Source: Turbatrix aceti
Lineage: Eukaryota > Nematoda > Chromadorea > Rhabditida > Panagrolaimidae
Direction: 5' to 3'
Length of the DNA: 64,000 nucleotides
Assembly: GCA_963969345.1 (NCBI GenBank)
Contig: OZ017766.1
Coordinates: forward strand, 11,222,001-11,286,000
Notes under the pieces: generated by a model
What the model was told of the DNA's origin: nothing
Database searches by the model: none
What the model saw: only the letters and a program-made list of their open reading frames with translations
Shown here: piece by piece, positions 23,531 through 33,994 of the stretch
Layout: each line of letters opens with the position of its first letter
How positions within the stretch are numbered: position 1 is the stretch's first letter
Position numbers and translations under genes: made by a program

Positions 23531-24905
23531 CTGCTTAGAATGCTTTTTATATCTGACAAATTACCTGCAATTAGTATGTACGATTGAGCAATGTTTTTTT
23601 GAGAATATATGTTACAAGTTGTTTAAAAAAAATTTCACTGATTTAGATTCGATTACTGCAGGTTTTTCAACGCATGAAATATTTTTGTTATACACTGCAC
23701 TATGTCCAAAAAAATAAAAAAATTTAGGATACGTTTACAAACAAATTGTTTCAAATCAAACTGATAAAAAAAATCAAAAATAAATGAATCATTTTAAAAA
23801 TTTTTAACAGAACAAGTAACATACATAAATATTTCTTGGTTGGATGACATTTTCACTGACTTTCAAGCTGGTGATTTGGAAAAAGGCCGCACATTGAATG
23901 TAACATCTTGGATACGACGATTGAATCATTTTTTTAAAGATGTAATTCATATTTTTATGCAATGCAAAAAGATAAAAACCTGCAGTTTGCTGAATACTAG
24001 CAGATTTTTTTGACTAAGTATGTGTAAATTTCCGAATTAAAAAAAAGGAAAGATTGTTTTTTTTTTCATTCTGTCAATTTTTTCCGTTACTTCAGTCACG
24101 AATTCTAACAATCCATCCAGTTTCCCAGCCACCGCCGCTCCTCCCCCTCTCCAGAACACACCTCGTAAAAAAATGCACTTCTTTTTCTCAGCACGTGCTG
24201 CACGTATCGTGCGAGGGAAGCGGTCAGCTGGGCTGGAAAGAAAGCATACACCCTCTCTTTTTATCCCGCCCTCAAAAAAAAAGTGTTCTCCGCACACAAG
24301 ATTCAGAACGCCACGGAAAAGGGGAGGTTTTTCGCTTCGACAACAAACTCAGTCAGCGCTGTGTTCGTTCGTTCGTCCCATTTTGATGGGATAATTCGTA
24401 TCGAAAAGGTGTTCGTGGCTTCTAAAAGTGCACGTATCCTGACAAGATACCTCACACAGAGAGAGGGTGGTGTGATGGCAGGGTAGAAATGGGGGAGGGA
24501 ATAAATAGTCTGGGATGAACAGAATGTGGAGTTGTAAAGGGGAGGGAAGGGTGAAGGGGTCTGGTTGGAAAATGAATCTGGCTTCTATTTCGTTCAGTTC
24601 AGCTGTTTTTCAGGGTCGGGGACAATGAATGTATAATTTTCTTCAACCGCCTTTTTTTCAGAAAAATTAAAAAAAAACATCATACTGCAGATTTGCAAAA
24701 AAACTGGCTTGGTTGATGTTGGATTCTAGAAACTTTTTTCTGAAAATAATTTTTTATAGGACAAATTCTGAAACTGCTGTGTGATGATTCGATTTGAATT
24801 TTATTCAACACGTATTTATGATGGTTATGAACGAGATTTTACACCGCACAACAATCAAAAATTCCAAAAATTTTTTTTACGGTTTACAATTTTAGTTACC
24901 AAGAA

Positions 24906-26681
24906 ATGCTATCGTCAGCTGCCATCTACCAACGCTCGCTCGCGTCGACTCTTCTGCGACAGAGTCGTGCGTCGCTGTTCACGACAGCTCGTAGCGCCAA
25001 AGCTTCACCGACCATGACGACGATCGACGAAATCAACGCTGTCCATCAGGATGAGGCTCCACAGCGTCCGCTGTACTCAACCCGGGCGAGTTTCGAGCGA
25101 TCGATCAAGGACTCGAGAATCTGCCGCGAAGCCACCGCCGAGACCGGAGTTGCCCCGACCGCTTTCCAGAAGTCGCTGCTCCTGGCGACGTTTTTGTACA
25201 GCAGCCGTACTCATATTCCGAAATACGTGCCGTGAGTTTTTGGGCTTTTTTGGGAAACAATGGACAGAAATTCATTTTCTTTTGGTCACCAGTTTGTGTA
25301 AAGATAATTTTGCGTCCGGACCGGGATAGTTATAAAAAAACTGATTCCGTTGAATGGCCATATGGGTGAGAATAGCGGATATTATGTTTTTGCACCCCGT
25401 GTAGGTATGTAAGATAAGAATTTCAAGGTGTGACCGGGGACAAATATCATAACTGGTTCGGGTGTATTGGGTAAATATACTGTGTATAACTGGCGGCGTT
25501 GGAAATTTTGCCATTTTCTTTTTTTTGGTTTTTTTTCACAATCTTTTAACATCCACATACAGTGGTGAATTTAGGATCAAAAAACTGAAATCATGCAAAA
25601 TGAATACAAAATTGTTTTTTAAAATTATAAAAGTCACTCGACAATTCATTTTACTCAAATCCGAGAAAAAACGAAATACTATAACATTTTTGTTTCAAAT
25701 TGCACGTTGCCCCAAAAATGCGATAAAAATTGAATTTCTGTACAACAAAACATTTCTTAAATTGCCAAAAAAATGTACTGTTTATCGTCATGAACCGCCA
25801 ATTTACAACCCAAACCGGAAAAAATGCTATCTTTTATCCTTTTTTTTATTGTTCACTGTTTGTTGTGACTGCACGTCTACCGCAACAATCATAAAAATGT
25901 GTTTTTCACCCTTCAGTTTTCCAAAACACATTTTTAAATCAAAAGTGTTTACTGCACTTTCGCACGGGTTGTCCGTAAAGTTTTATGGATAGTAGTCACT
26001 GCCAGCCCCCCCCCTCCCCGGGTAGAGGCCAGTTCGGGCGGCAAAGACAAAGAACATGAAGGAGATGATTATTTTTGTTTTTTTACGAGCGGTCAGTAGG
26101 CGGGGAATGGTCACGGAAAGCAAAAAATGTCACGGAAGAACGAAGAAAGCTAAAATGAATACATCAGGGAAAAAGAAGAACGGCACAGCGCTCGGAACGT
26201 GCATTCCAATTTTTTTGGATTATTTTATTTTTTTATTATTGACAAATTACCAGCAATTAATTAGCAATTTGTCAAAAAAAAACAGCATGTTAACAAATTG
26301 TTCTTCGTTAGGGAAAAAAATAATTTATTTTCTATAGCGTCAGGTGCCTGTTAGAAATTTATCTAACATGTATTTTTTTTTAAAACTGGTATTTCGTTTT
26401 GTGCGGAAAGTTTTTAGGAAAAAAATTGTAACTTCAATCGTGATTGTTGCGCTGTAGTACTTTTTGCAAATAATCAGAAATAAAAAACTGAAACAGATTT
26501 GAATCTTTTTAACTTTTTTAGCAACGCAACAATCCAGCGCATGCACGACCGAACCCGTGTCGTCTTCATCGTCGTCGCGTCGTCCTTCTTCTTCGCCCTC
26601 TTCCTCATCTCGGAGCGTCTCACCGCTGCCAAGGTTGAGAAGGACCGCCAGGCTGGCAAAGTTGTAACCAAGATTTGGTAA
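24906..26681 (+). CDS. FAM162-like mitochondrial membrane protein, copy 1
   Basis: Two exons (24906-25231, 26522-26681) give about 161 residues. The first ~30 residues are Arg/Ser/Ala-rich with no acids (SLASTLLRQSRASLF), a typical mitochondrial presequence. The conserved part reads PTAFQKSLLLATFLYSS..IPKYVP, then RMHDRTRV, a TM helix FIVVASSFFFALFLI, and TAAK. This matches the FAM162 (UPF0389) layout: PTxxQK, IPxxV, RV-TM and a Lys/Ala tail, including length. Human FAM162A is a hypoxia-responsive mitochondrial protein; the nematode role is unknown. The HIG1 gene starts 240 bp downstream on the same strand, suggesting an operon. The intron (1.3 kb) contains repeat R1. Confidence 0.8.
25890..26215 (+). 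repeat. Dispersed repeat R1, copy 2 (intronic)
   Basis: Direct copy of the repeat at 23190-23530, here inside the FAM162 intron. It has a longer C-run (CCCCCCCCCTCCCCGGG), the same GTAGAGGCCAGTTCG core and GTGCATTCC end. It makes the left arm a repeat-bounded unit. Confidence 0.75.
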
Positions 26682-26890
26682 ATACACTGCCACATATGCA
26701 AATCAATCATTTTTTCCTTCAAGTGCATCTAATATTTAGGTGTTCCTTTTTTACTCGCTTGTAAATTTTGACGCTGAAAAAAACTGTATGAAACTATATC
26801 AGTTGAACTGGATTATACGAAATGCGTATGTTTTCGCTGCGAGAACATTACCTGAATTATTTTTTATTCTTTGAACTTTTTTGAACATTG

Positions 26891-26897
26891 CTTTCAG
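26891..26897 (+). promoter_or_regulatory. Probable trans-splice acceptor of the HIG1 gene
   Basis: CTTTCAG lies 23 nt before the first HIG1 ATG and about 210 nt after the FAM162 stop, the spacing seen for downstream genes of nematode operons. The same arrangement (TTTGCAG, 22 nt before the ATG) occurs at the second pair near 44454-44460. Confidence 0.6.
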
Positions 26898-26920
26898 AAA
26901 AAGTTTTTTTATTTACGAAC

Positions 26921-27355
26921 ATGATGTCTCTATCGTCGTCAATTATGAAAGCCATGGGAGTCCGTCGTGCCTACATGGACACCACCCCGGTGGCTTCTGA
27001 GTCTCATCTCCCCCGAACCAACCACCGAGAAAGGTATTCACCGATTCCGGCTATTCCCGCTGACATTGGCTTCCACTCAAGCAAGACCACCGGAGGCGCG
27101 AATCCGACCGGCGTCATGCAGAACGTCGCCGGAAACCCGGCAGTCATCCTGGGACTCGGCCTCACGACCATGGCACTCCTCGGCATGATCCGCAAATCCG
27201 CGCTCGGCGACAAATTCGGCACGCAGAAGATGATGCAATACCGTATCATGGCGCAGCTCTTTACCGTTACTGCCCTCGTCACTGGTGTCACCTTTTTTGG
27301 CGGCATTTACGATGGAAATGACGACACCGAGCTACAGTCTGCACTTCATCATTGA
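26921..27355 (+). CDS. HIG1-domain mitochondrial inner-membrane protein, copy 1
   Basis: A single exon of 144 residues. The C-terminal half carries a HIG1 domain: NPAVILGLGLTTMALLGMI (TM1), a GDKFGTQKMMQYRIMAQ loop matching the conserved Gxx-Q-MM-R-AQ block, then TVTALVTGVTFFGG (TM2). HIG1 proteins sit in the mitochondrial inner membrane and assist respiratory supercomplexes, mainly complex IV; mammalian HIGD1A is hypoxia-induced. The N-terminal ~70 residues are species-specific with a conserved RERYSPIPAIPADIG stretch shared with copy 2. Either ATG of the MM start could be used. An AATAAA is present near 27440. Confidence 0.88.
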   Translation: MMSLSSSIMKAMGVRRAYMDTTPVASESHLPRTNHRERYSPIPAIPADIGFHSSKTTGGANPTGVMQNVAGNPAVILGLGLTTMALLGMIRKSALGDKFGTQKMMQYRIMAQLFTVTALVTGVTFFGGIYDGNDDTELQSALHH

Positions 27356-27919
27356 TTAAACTGGACGGATTTGTAATAATATTTCTCAAAACTGCTTCAA
27401 TTGTATTATAAGAAATTGTGTTCGTGTAGTATAACAATAGCAATAAAAACTGCGGCGTATGAATATTATGTCTATGCCCGTGTTTATCACCGAAATTTTA
27501 TCCCAAACACACCAAAACTAACAACAAAAATTCAAAGAATTTTAAAAATAATTATCTGCCAGACTAAAAAGGGGTAAAAATGCCTTTACTAACGAATACT
27601 TGAAAACATTGGGCAGTATAAAAAATTCAGAATTCAGAAGAATTATATCTTATTTATGAATAAAAAACTGCTAAATATCGTCTGAAAAGCAAGTTCCATA
27701 ATTTTTTTTATCACAATGTATGTTCCATTTAGTTAATTATTAAACGAAGATCCTACAACTTTGTTAAAAAACTATAATTTCGACAATTTGCAGTTAAAAA
27801 AACAAGAAGTATAATTTTTTTTAAATTGGCGTTGAAATTGACACTATGACAAATAAAAACCTTTATATTAAATGTAATACTGTTTTCCAATTTTTATCTC
27901 AAAAGTACTAAATATTATA
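27356..27919. other. 3' flank of the HIG1 gene up to the gap
   Basis: AT-rich sequence, not duplicated on the far side of the gap within this window. No further gene is seen. Confidence 0.5.
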
Positions 27920-28119
27920 NNNNNNNNNNNNNNNNNNNNNNNNNNNNNNNNNNNNNNNNNNNNNNNNNNNNNNNNNNNNNNNNNNNNNNNNNNNNNNNNN
28001 NNNNNNNNNNNNNNNNNNNNNNNNNNNNNNNNNNNNNNNNNNNNNNNNNNNNNNNNNNNNNNNNNNNNNNNNNNNNNNNNNNNNNNNNNNNNNNNNNNNN
28101 NNNNNNNNNNNNNNNNNNN
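27920..28119. other. Assembly gap of 200 N
   Basis: Exactly 200 undetermined bases, a conventional fixed-size gap. It lies between the two arms of the inverted duplication, and the right-hand FAM162 exon 2 is cut by it. Confidence 1.
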
Positions 28120-29759
28120 GACGACACGGGTTCGGTCGTGCATGCGCTGGATTGTTGCATTGCTAAAAAAATTAAAAAAATTTCAAATTTGTTTCAGTTT
28201 ATTATTTTTGATTATTTGCAAAAAGTAATACTACAATCACGATTGAAGTTACAAATTTTTTCCTAATAACACCCACAAAACGAAATACCAGTTTTATAAA
28301 AAAATACATGTTAGATAAATTTCTAACCGGCACCTGACGCTATAGAAAATAAATTATTTTTTCCCTAACGAAGAACAATTTGTTAACATGCTGATTTTTT
28401 TTGACAAATTGCTAATTAATTGCTGGTAATTTGTCAGAAATAAAAAATAAAACAATGCAAAAAAAATTTGAATGCACGTTCCAAGCGCCGTGCCGTTCTT
28501 ATTTTTCCCTGCATTTTACATTATAATTCATTTTTGCTTTCTTCGTTCTTCCGTGACATTTTTTGCTCTCCGTGACCATTCGCCCGCCTACTGACCGCTC
28601 GTAAAAAACAAAAATACTCTTCCCATTCATGTTTTTTTGTCTTGGCCGCCCGAACTGGCCTCTACCCGGGGGGGGGGGTGGCTGGCAGTGACTACTATCC
28701 ATAAAACTTTCCGGACAACCCGTGCGAAAGTGCTGTAAACATTTTTGATTTTAAAATGTGTTTTGGAAAACTGAAGGGTGAAAAACACATTTTTATGATT
28801 GTTGCGGTAGACGTGCAGTCACAACAAACAGGGAACAATAAAAAAAAAGGATAAAAGATAGCATTTTTTCCGGTTTGGGTTGTAAATTGGCAGTTCACGA
28901 CGATAAACTGTACAATTTTTGGCAATTTAAGAAATGTTTTGTTGTACAGAAATTCAATTTTTATCGCATTTTTTGGGGCAACGTGCAATTTGAAACAAAA
29001 ATGTAATAGTATTTCGTTTTTTCTCGGATTTGAGTAAAATGAATTGTCGAGTGACTTTTATAATTTTAAAAAACAATTTTGTATTCATTTTGCATGATTT
29101 CAGTTTTTTGATCCTAAATTCACCACTGTATGTGGATGTTAAAAGATGTGCCGTGGCACCCAACGAAGCCAGAGAACACCCACCAGAACCAGGAAAGAAC
29201 AAGGGTGCCGGGCCACACGCAGTAATGATATTTGTCCCCGGTCACACCTTGAAATTCTTATCTTACATACATACACAGGGTACAAAAACATGATATCTGC
29301 TATTCCATCCGATGAAGTCATAAACCGAATCAGTTTTTTCCTGTTCCGGACGCAAAATTCTCTTTACACAAACTGCAGACCAAAAGAAAATGAATTTCTG
29401 TCCCGTGTTTCCCAAAAAAGCCCAAAAACTCACGGCACGTATTTCGGAATATGAGTACGGCTGCTGTACAAAAACGTCGCCAGGAGCAGTGACTTCTGGA
29501 AAGCGGTCGGGGCAACTCCGGTCTCGGCGGTGGCTTCGCGGCAGATTCTCGAGTCCTTGATCGATCGCTCGAAACTCGCCCGGGTTGAGTACAGCGGACG
29601 CTGCGGAGCCTCATCCTGATGGACAGCGTTGATTTCGTCGATCGTCGTCATGGTCGGTGAAGCTTTGGCGTTACGAGCTGTCGTGAACAGCGACGCACGA
29701 CTCTGTCGCAGAAGAGTCGACGCGAGCGAGCGTTGGTAGATGGCAGCTGACGATAGCAT
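28120..29759 (-). CDS. FAM162-like protein, copy 2 (truncated by assembly gap)
   Basis: Mirror copy of the gene at 24906. Exon 1 (29759-29434) is intact and nearly identical, with Ser to Asn in the presequence (ARNAK for ARSAK). The GTGAGT donor is kept. Exon 2 begins at 28162 (NATIQRMHDRTRVV) and disappears into the N gap after about 14 residues. No stop, TM helix or HIG1 partner is visible on this side; they may lie in the gap or be absent. Whether it is a second locus, or the same locus joined head to head by the assembler, cannot be settled from sequence alone. Confidence 0.75.
28465..28800 (-). repeat. Dispersed repeat R1, copy 3
   Basis: Inverted counterpart of copy 2, inside the intron of the right-arm FAM162 gene. 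It has the GAACTGGCCTCTACCCGGGG core with a long G-run. Confidence 0.75.
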
Positions 29760-30744
29760 TTCTTGGTAACTAAAATTGCAAACCGTAATAAATTTTTTTT
29801 GGAATTTTTGATTGTTGTGCGGTGTAAAATCTCGTTCATAACCATCATAAATACGTGTTGAATAAAATTCAAATCGAATCATCACACAGCAGTTTCAGAA
29901 TTTGTCCTATAAAAAATTATTTTCAGAAAAAATTTTCTAGAATTGAACATCAACCAAGCCAGTTTTTTTACAAATCTGCAGTATGATATTTTTTTTTAAT
30001 TTTTCTGAAAAAAAGGCGGTTGAAGAAAATTATACATTCATTGTCCCCGACCCTGAAAAACAGCTGAACTGAACGAAATAGAAGCCAGATTCATTTTCCA
30101 ACCAGACCCCTTCACCCTTCCCTCCCCTTTACAACTCCACATTCTGCTCACCCCGGGCTATTTATTCCCTCCCCCCTTTCTACCCTGTCATCACACCACC
30201 CTCTCCCTGTGTGAGGTATCGTGTCAGGATACGTGCACTTTTAGAAGCCACGAACACCTTTTCGATACGAATTATCCCATCAAAGGGGGACGAACGAACG
30301 AACACAGCGCTGACTGAGTTTGTTGTCGAAGCAAAAAACCTCCCCTTTTCCGTGGCGTTCTGAATCTTGTGTGCGGAGAACACTTTTTTTTTGAGGGCGG
30401 GATAAAAAGAGAGGGTGTATGCTTTCTTTCCAGCCCAGCTGACCGCTTCCCTCGCACGATACGTGCAGCACGTGCTGAGAAAAAGAAGTGCATTTTTTTA
30501 CGAGGTGTGTTCTGGAGAGGGGGAGGAGCGGCGGTGGCTGGGAAACTGGATGGATTGTTAGAATTCGTGACTGAAGTAACGGAAAAAATTGACAGAATGG
30601 AAAAAAAAACAATCTTTCCTTTTTTTTTAATTCGGAAATCTACACATATTTAATCTAAAAAATCACATATTTAATCTAAAAAAAGAAAATTGCTCAATCG
30701 TACATACTAATTGCAGGTAATTTGTCAAAAATAAAAAGCATTCT

Positions 30745-31105
30745 AAGCAATTTTTAACAAAAAATTGTTTGAATGCACGTTTCCATCGCTTCGTGCTTTT
30801 CATCTTTTTCCCTGCATTCCAGATCCCCATGTAGGACCGTTTTTCCGCTTTCTTTATTCTTCCGTGACATTTTTAGCTATTCGTGACCGTCCGCCCGCCT
30901 ACTGACCACCCATAAAAAACAAGAATTCTCTTCCCCGTGTTCGTGTTCTTTGTTTTTGCGGCTCGAACTGGCCTCTACCCGGGGGGCTGGTAGGTACTAT
31001 CACCCATAAAATTTTATGGACGGCCCATGCGGAAGCGTAAACACTTTTTTTTTATCTTGGAATGTGTTTTGGATGACTGAAGGGTGAAAAACACATTTTT
31101 ATGCC
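30745..31105 (-). repeat. Dispersed repeat R1, copy 4
   Basis: Inverted counterpart of copy 1 at the outer end of the right arm, with GAACTGGCCTCTACCCGGGG and TCCCTGCATTCCAGATCCCC landmarks. Confidence 0.75.
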
Positions 31106-32001
31106 TGCTACAGATGCGCGGATGACGTGCTTACGGTGAAAAAAAGTAAAAAATAATAGTTTGAAGCCATACGCAAACCAGTTTTTGACTTGTTTTAGGT
31201 TTTAAAAAAGGGGGGCAAATTTTTTCCAGCAACATTTATTTCAATTTTTAGTAAGATAGACGTCATTGGCAGTTATTTTTGAAATACTGTACACCCTGTG
31301 TCCGAGTGTATAGTATTTATTTGTAGATAAAAAATTATTCGTTTTTTTAAATTTATTACAAAATTAAAAAAAATTAATTAATAACTAGAAAATATTTACA
31401 TTAACAAAAAAGCCTCATGAAAGTAACGTACAGTTTTCGTAAAAGTAGATAATCTGACGGTATTGCTAGATTCAATGAAGATTGCTCCAAAAAATAGATT
31501 ATTTTTCTTCCAGAACCGCAGTTATTATCACATCATTTTTGCTTATTCGGTGCAAATGAACAAGTTGAGTAACTTCTGGATGCCTAGTGCAATTTCATTC
31601 CAGAAAAGAATCATAGTTTTATTTTTTCACTTAATTTTTCAAATATAGTATTTTTGTGCACAAAAACGTTTTATTTAAATTTTTCAAATATTTTTTATAA
31701 ATAAAAATGTATAAAACACTAGAACGTAGACATATTCGTAGCCAGTTATTTCTTGCCTTGGAGTGACACCCTCCTTTCTATGTAACAGACGAAAACGCGA
31801 CTTCACCTGTTATCGCTGAAAAACACCGTTAAGAAATTATTACGATAAAAAAAATTCTGGTCGTATTAATATTCACTGCAGGGCACCTGAGTTCTGAGAA
31901 ACAGCCCCCAAATTGTTTGTACATAAACCGCCTATAAAGTTTTCAACACGAATACCGGCACCAAACTTGTTGACTTTTTTGTTCAATTTTTGCTAAAAGT
32001 A
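31106..32001. other. Intergenic, AT-rich
   Basis: About 900 bp between the duplication and receptor paralogue B. No gene or element is recognised. Confidence 0.5.
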
Positions 32002-33227
32002 ATGATAAACGATTATGATAATGTATTTTATTTTCCATTTTATGACGAATATTGGGATTGGTACCAATCAATTTCTTTTGGCGATTATGATGAAAACACT
32101 ACAATTTGTCCAATAGAAGATGACGTTCTAAATATCGACCTCATCGACAAATTGATATTTAATGATGACGCGTTGGAGTTAATGTATTATGTGTTTATCA
32201 TTGTATGCTCGGTATTTGTATTGATAGCTACTTTAAAGGTAAGTTGTGGCATGATAGAGTAATAATTTCGTACTTATTTTTAATTATTTTTAGGCACGTA
32301 AATCATACTGTAATAAAACATTTTACATGTTGTTGCTTCAGTTATCGATAGAAAACTCAGCAGCGGCTTTTTTTCAATTATTTTGGTCAAACAATGTTTT
32401 AGATAAGATTATCAATTTTTTTGAAACAACCACTTTGCTGCATCTAATAATTATAAACTTTGGGCGATTACTCATGCTTTCGCTGCGGCCATCAACTTTT
32501 GAACAATTTTTTTGTATTCGCAACTTGATTATTTTTAATTTAATATATGTGTTTGTAAATGCCTATTATTTTTTTATTGAAAACGCTATTTTGAAAGTAC
32601 TTGGTAAAGAAAATTTTGAATATACCCTTTTTAACGTATGTTTGAACGTTTGTGCAGTTTTTGTACAAAATGCATAAACATGTATTTTTCAGGCTGTACG
32701 CATTTACTACAAATATTTACCAAATTTTACAATACATGAGTGTTGCATCGTATTATACGTTTTAATGTTTATAAACGTTCAGTTTGATATCGCGTACCGT
32801 ATTCGTCGATTTATAAATTACAGAACGTTTAAACTGGAAGAGCACTATTCCAAGTCTTCCATGTCGCATTATTACGTTTCATTTTTTGGTCAATGTATAT
32901 TCCACGGCGTTTTTGCTGTTATTGGTAGATATTACTTCAGGACTGAGCATGAAGAATATTTTTGGTATCGTTTTCGAGAAACATTTTATGAAAATTGCCT
33001 GTCCGATTACTACATTGAACGCAAGCGTTTAAGTTTGTATGATAAATTAATGTAACGGTTTTTTATAATTGTAAAATATTTTGTCTGTCTCCCATTAAAC
33101 AGAATTTTTTAGGATTTTCAAAACTCTATATTACGCTTACATTCCAATAAACCTCCTCATTTTCAACAAAGCAATTCGAGTGAAGTTTTTCGGCATCATA
33201 AAACTTAGACAACCAACGATAAAATAA
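32002..33227 (+). CDS. Nematode 7TM receptor-like protein (paralogue B)
   Basis: Four exons (32002-32238, 32294-32635, 32693-33051, 33113-33227) give about 350 residues. It has an acidic Tyr-rich N-terminal ectodomain, then TM segments: YYVFIIVCSVFVLIATL (TM1), MLLLQLSIENSAAAFFQLF (TM2), LHLIIINFGRLLMLS (TM3), NLIIFNLIYVFVNAYYFFI (TM4), CCIVLYVLMFINVQF (TM5), FGQCIFHGVFAVIGRYYF (TM6) and LYYAYIPINLLIFNKAI (TM7). FDIAYRIRRFI after TM5, RNLIIFN and LIFNKAIR correspond to FDLKYRIRRLI, KNLIVFN and LIFNKVIR in the gene at 3736-4942. Exon 4 was recognised because AT+G restores the frame and supplies TM7. It has one more intron than paralogue A (after TM1). Probable chemoreceptor; ligand unknown. 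Confidence 0.78.
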
Positions 33228-33994
33228 TTTTTTGTGATACTAAATGTTGAAATCGTGATAAGATAAACCCGCACTCGCATGAGAATCATAACGGAATTAT
33301 AAGACTTTGCACGCTAATGTGTTTTATTGTGATTCATTCGCACGCATGTAATTCATTGTGATCCACAGCTCTAATTTAGTAATTGTTTTTTGCTGAATTT
33401 TGAATGCGAATAAAGGGGAAAATAGCTTAGATTTTTTTGCACTTCATTGTGATTCTTCATTTTCATTGTGCGTCTCATTTGATTCTAGCCGCCTTATAAT
33501 TCCGTTATGATTCCGTTATGATTCTCATGCGAGTGCGGGAAGTCGAACAACCTACCAAAAATATATATGTGAGAAAAGTGTCTTATTTTGTCCCGCAACT
33601 TGCCCGCAACGTGCGAGCACGAGCGCGCAATGCTTCTTATGTTAGGAGGCACGTTGATCAATTTTCACTCATTGTATGTTTTTAGAGATGCTAGATGTCA
33701 AAAGCGACACACACAAATAATAAAAATGGCCACAGGACTTTCACCAATGAGATATAGTTTACTTTTAAAAAAATGTACTCTGCTTTACTCGGGCGTATCT
33801 TCAAAACAGTTTATGTAAGAAATTGTGTGAAATGTAGTTTACACAAATGGAAAATAAATAAAGTTTGATATTTTTTAAAATCCTGATTTGCAAATCCAAT
33901 TTCAAATTCGCAAGCATGAAAAAACTCTAGTATGTACATGAAAAAACTCGCCCGAAATTTATTCAAACCTACAAAAAAACAAAATAAACAAAAA
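33228..33994. other. Intergenic region holding a TIR element
   Basis: Contains the inverted-repeat element at 33268-33539. A stretch near 33640 (ATGTTAGGAGGCACGTTGATC) recurs in diverged form near 59465, so it is probably repeat-derived. No gene is called. Confidence 0.5.
33268..33539. mobile_element. MITE with long terminal inverted repeats (272 bp)
   Basis: CCCGCACTCGCATGAGAATC plus CATAACGGAATTATAAG at the left is mirrored at the right by CTTATAATTCCGTTATGATT ... GATTCTCATGCGAGTGCGGG, with one extra CGTTATGATT unit. The interior repeats ATTGTGATTCATT-like motifs. A target duplication is not clear, so the superfamily is unassigned. Confidence 0.7.

Larger units (their letters stand above)
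23185..26564 (+). repeat. Left arm of large inverted duplication
   Basis: Sequence from about 23185 to the middle of FAM162 exon 2 (26564) recurs inverted at 28120-31105, with scattered substitutions and indels. The largest indel is a block near 23600-24030 that is missing on the right. The arm includes a copy of a ~330-bp dispersed repeat, a C-rich promoter-like stretch (24110-24560), FAM162 exon 1, its intron with a second copy of the dispersed repeat, and the start of exon 2. Confidence 0.9.
28120..31105 (-). repeat. Right arm of large inverted duplication
   Basis: Reverse-complement copy of 23185-26564, starting at the gap inside FAM162 exon 2. Differences include single-base changes throughout, missing sequence corresponding to about 23600-24030, and a CACATATTTAATCTAAAA tandem at 30645-30680. 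Similarity fades beyond about 31105. Confidence 0.9.

Noticed and set aside
33588..33818. 76-codon frame
   Set aside because: Contains sequence related to a repeat near 59465 and no splice-supported extension.
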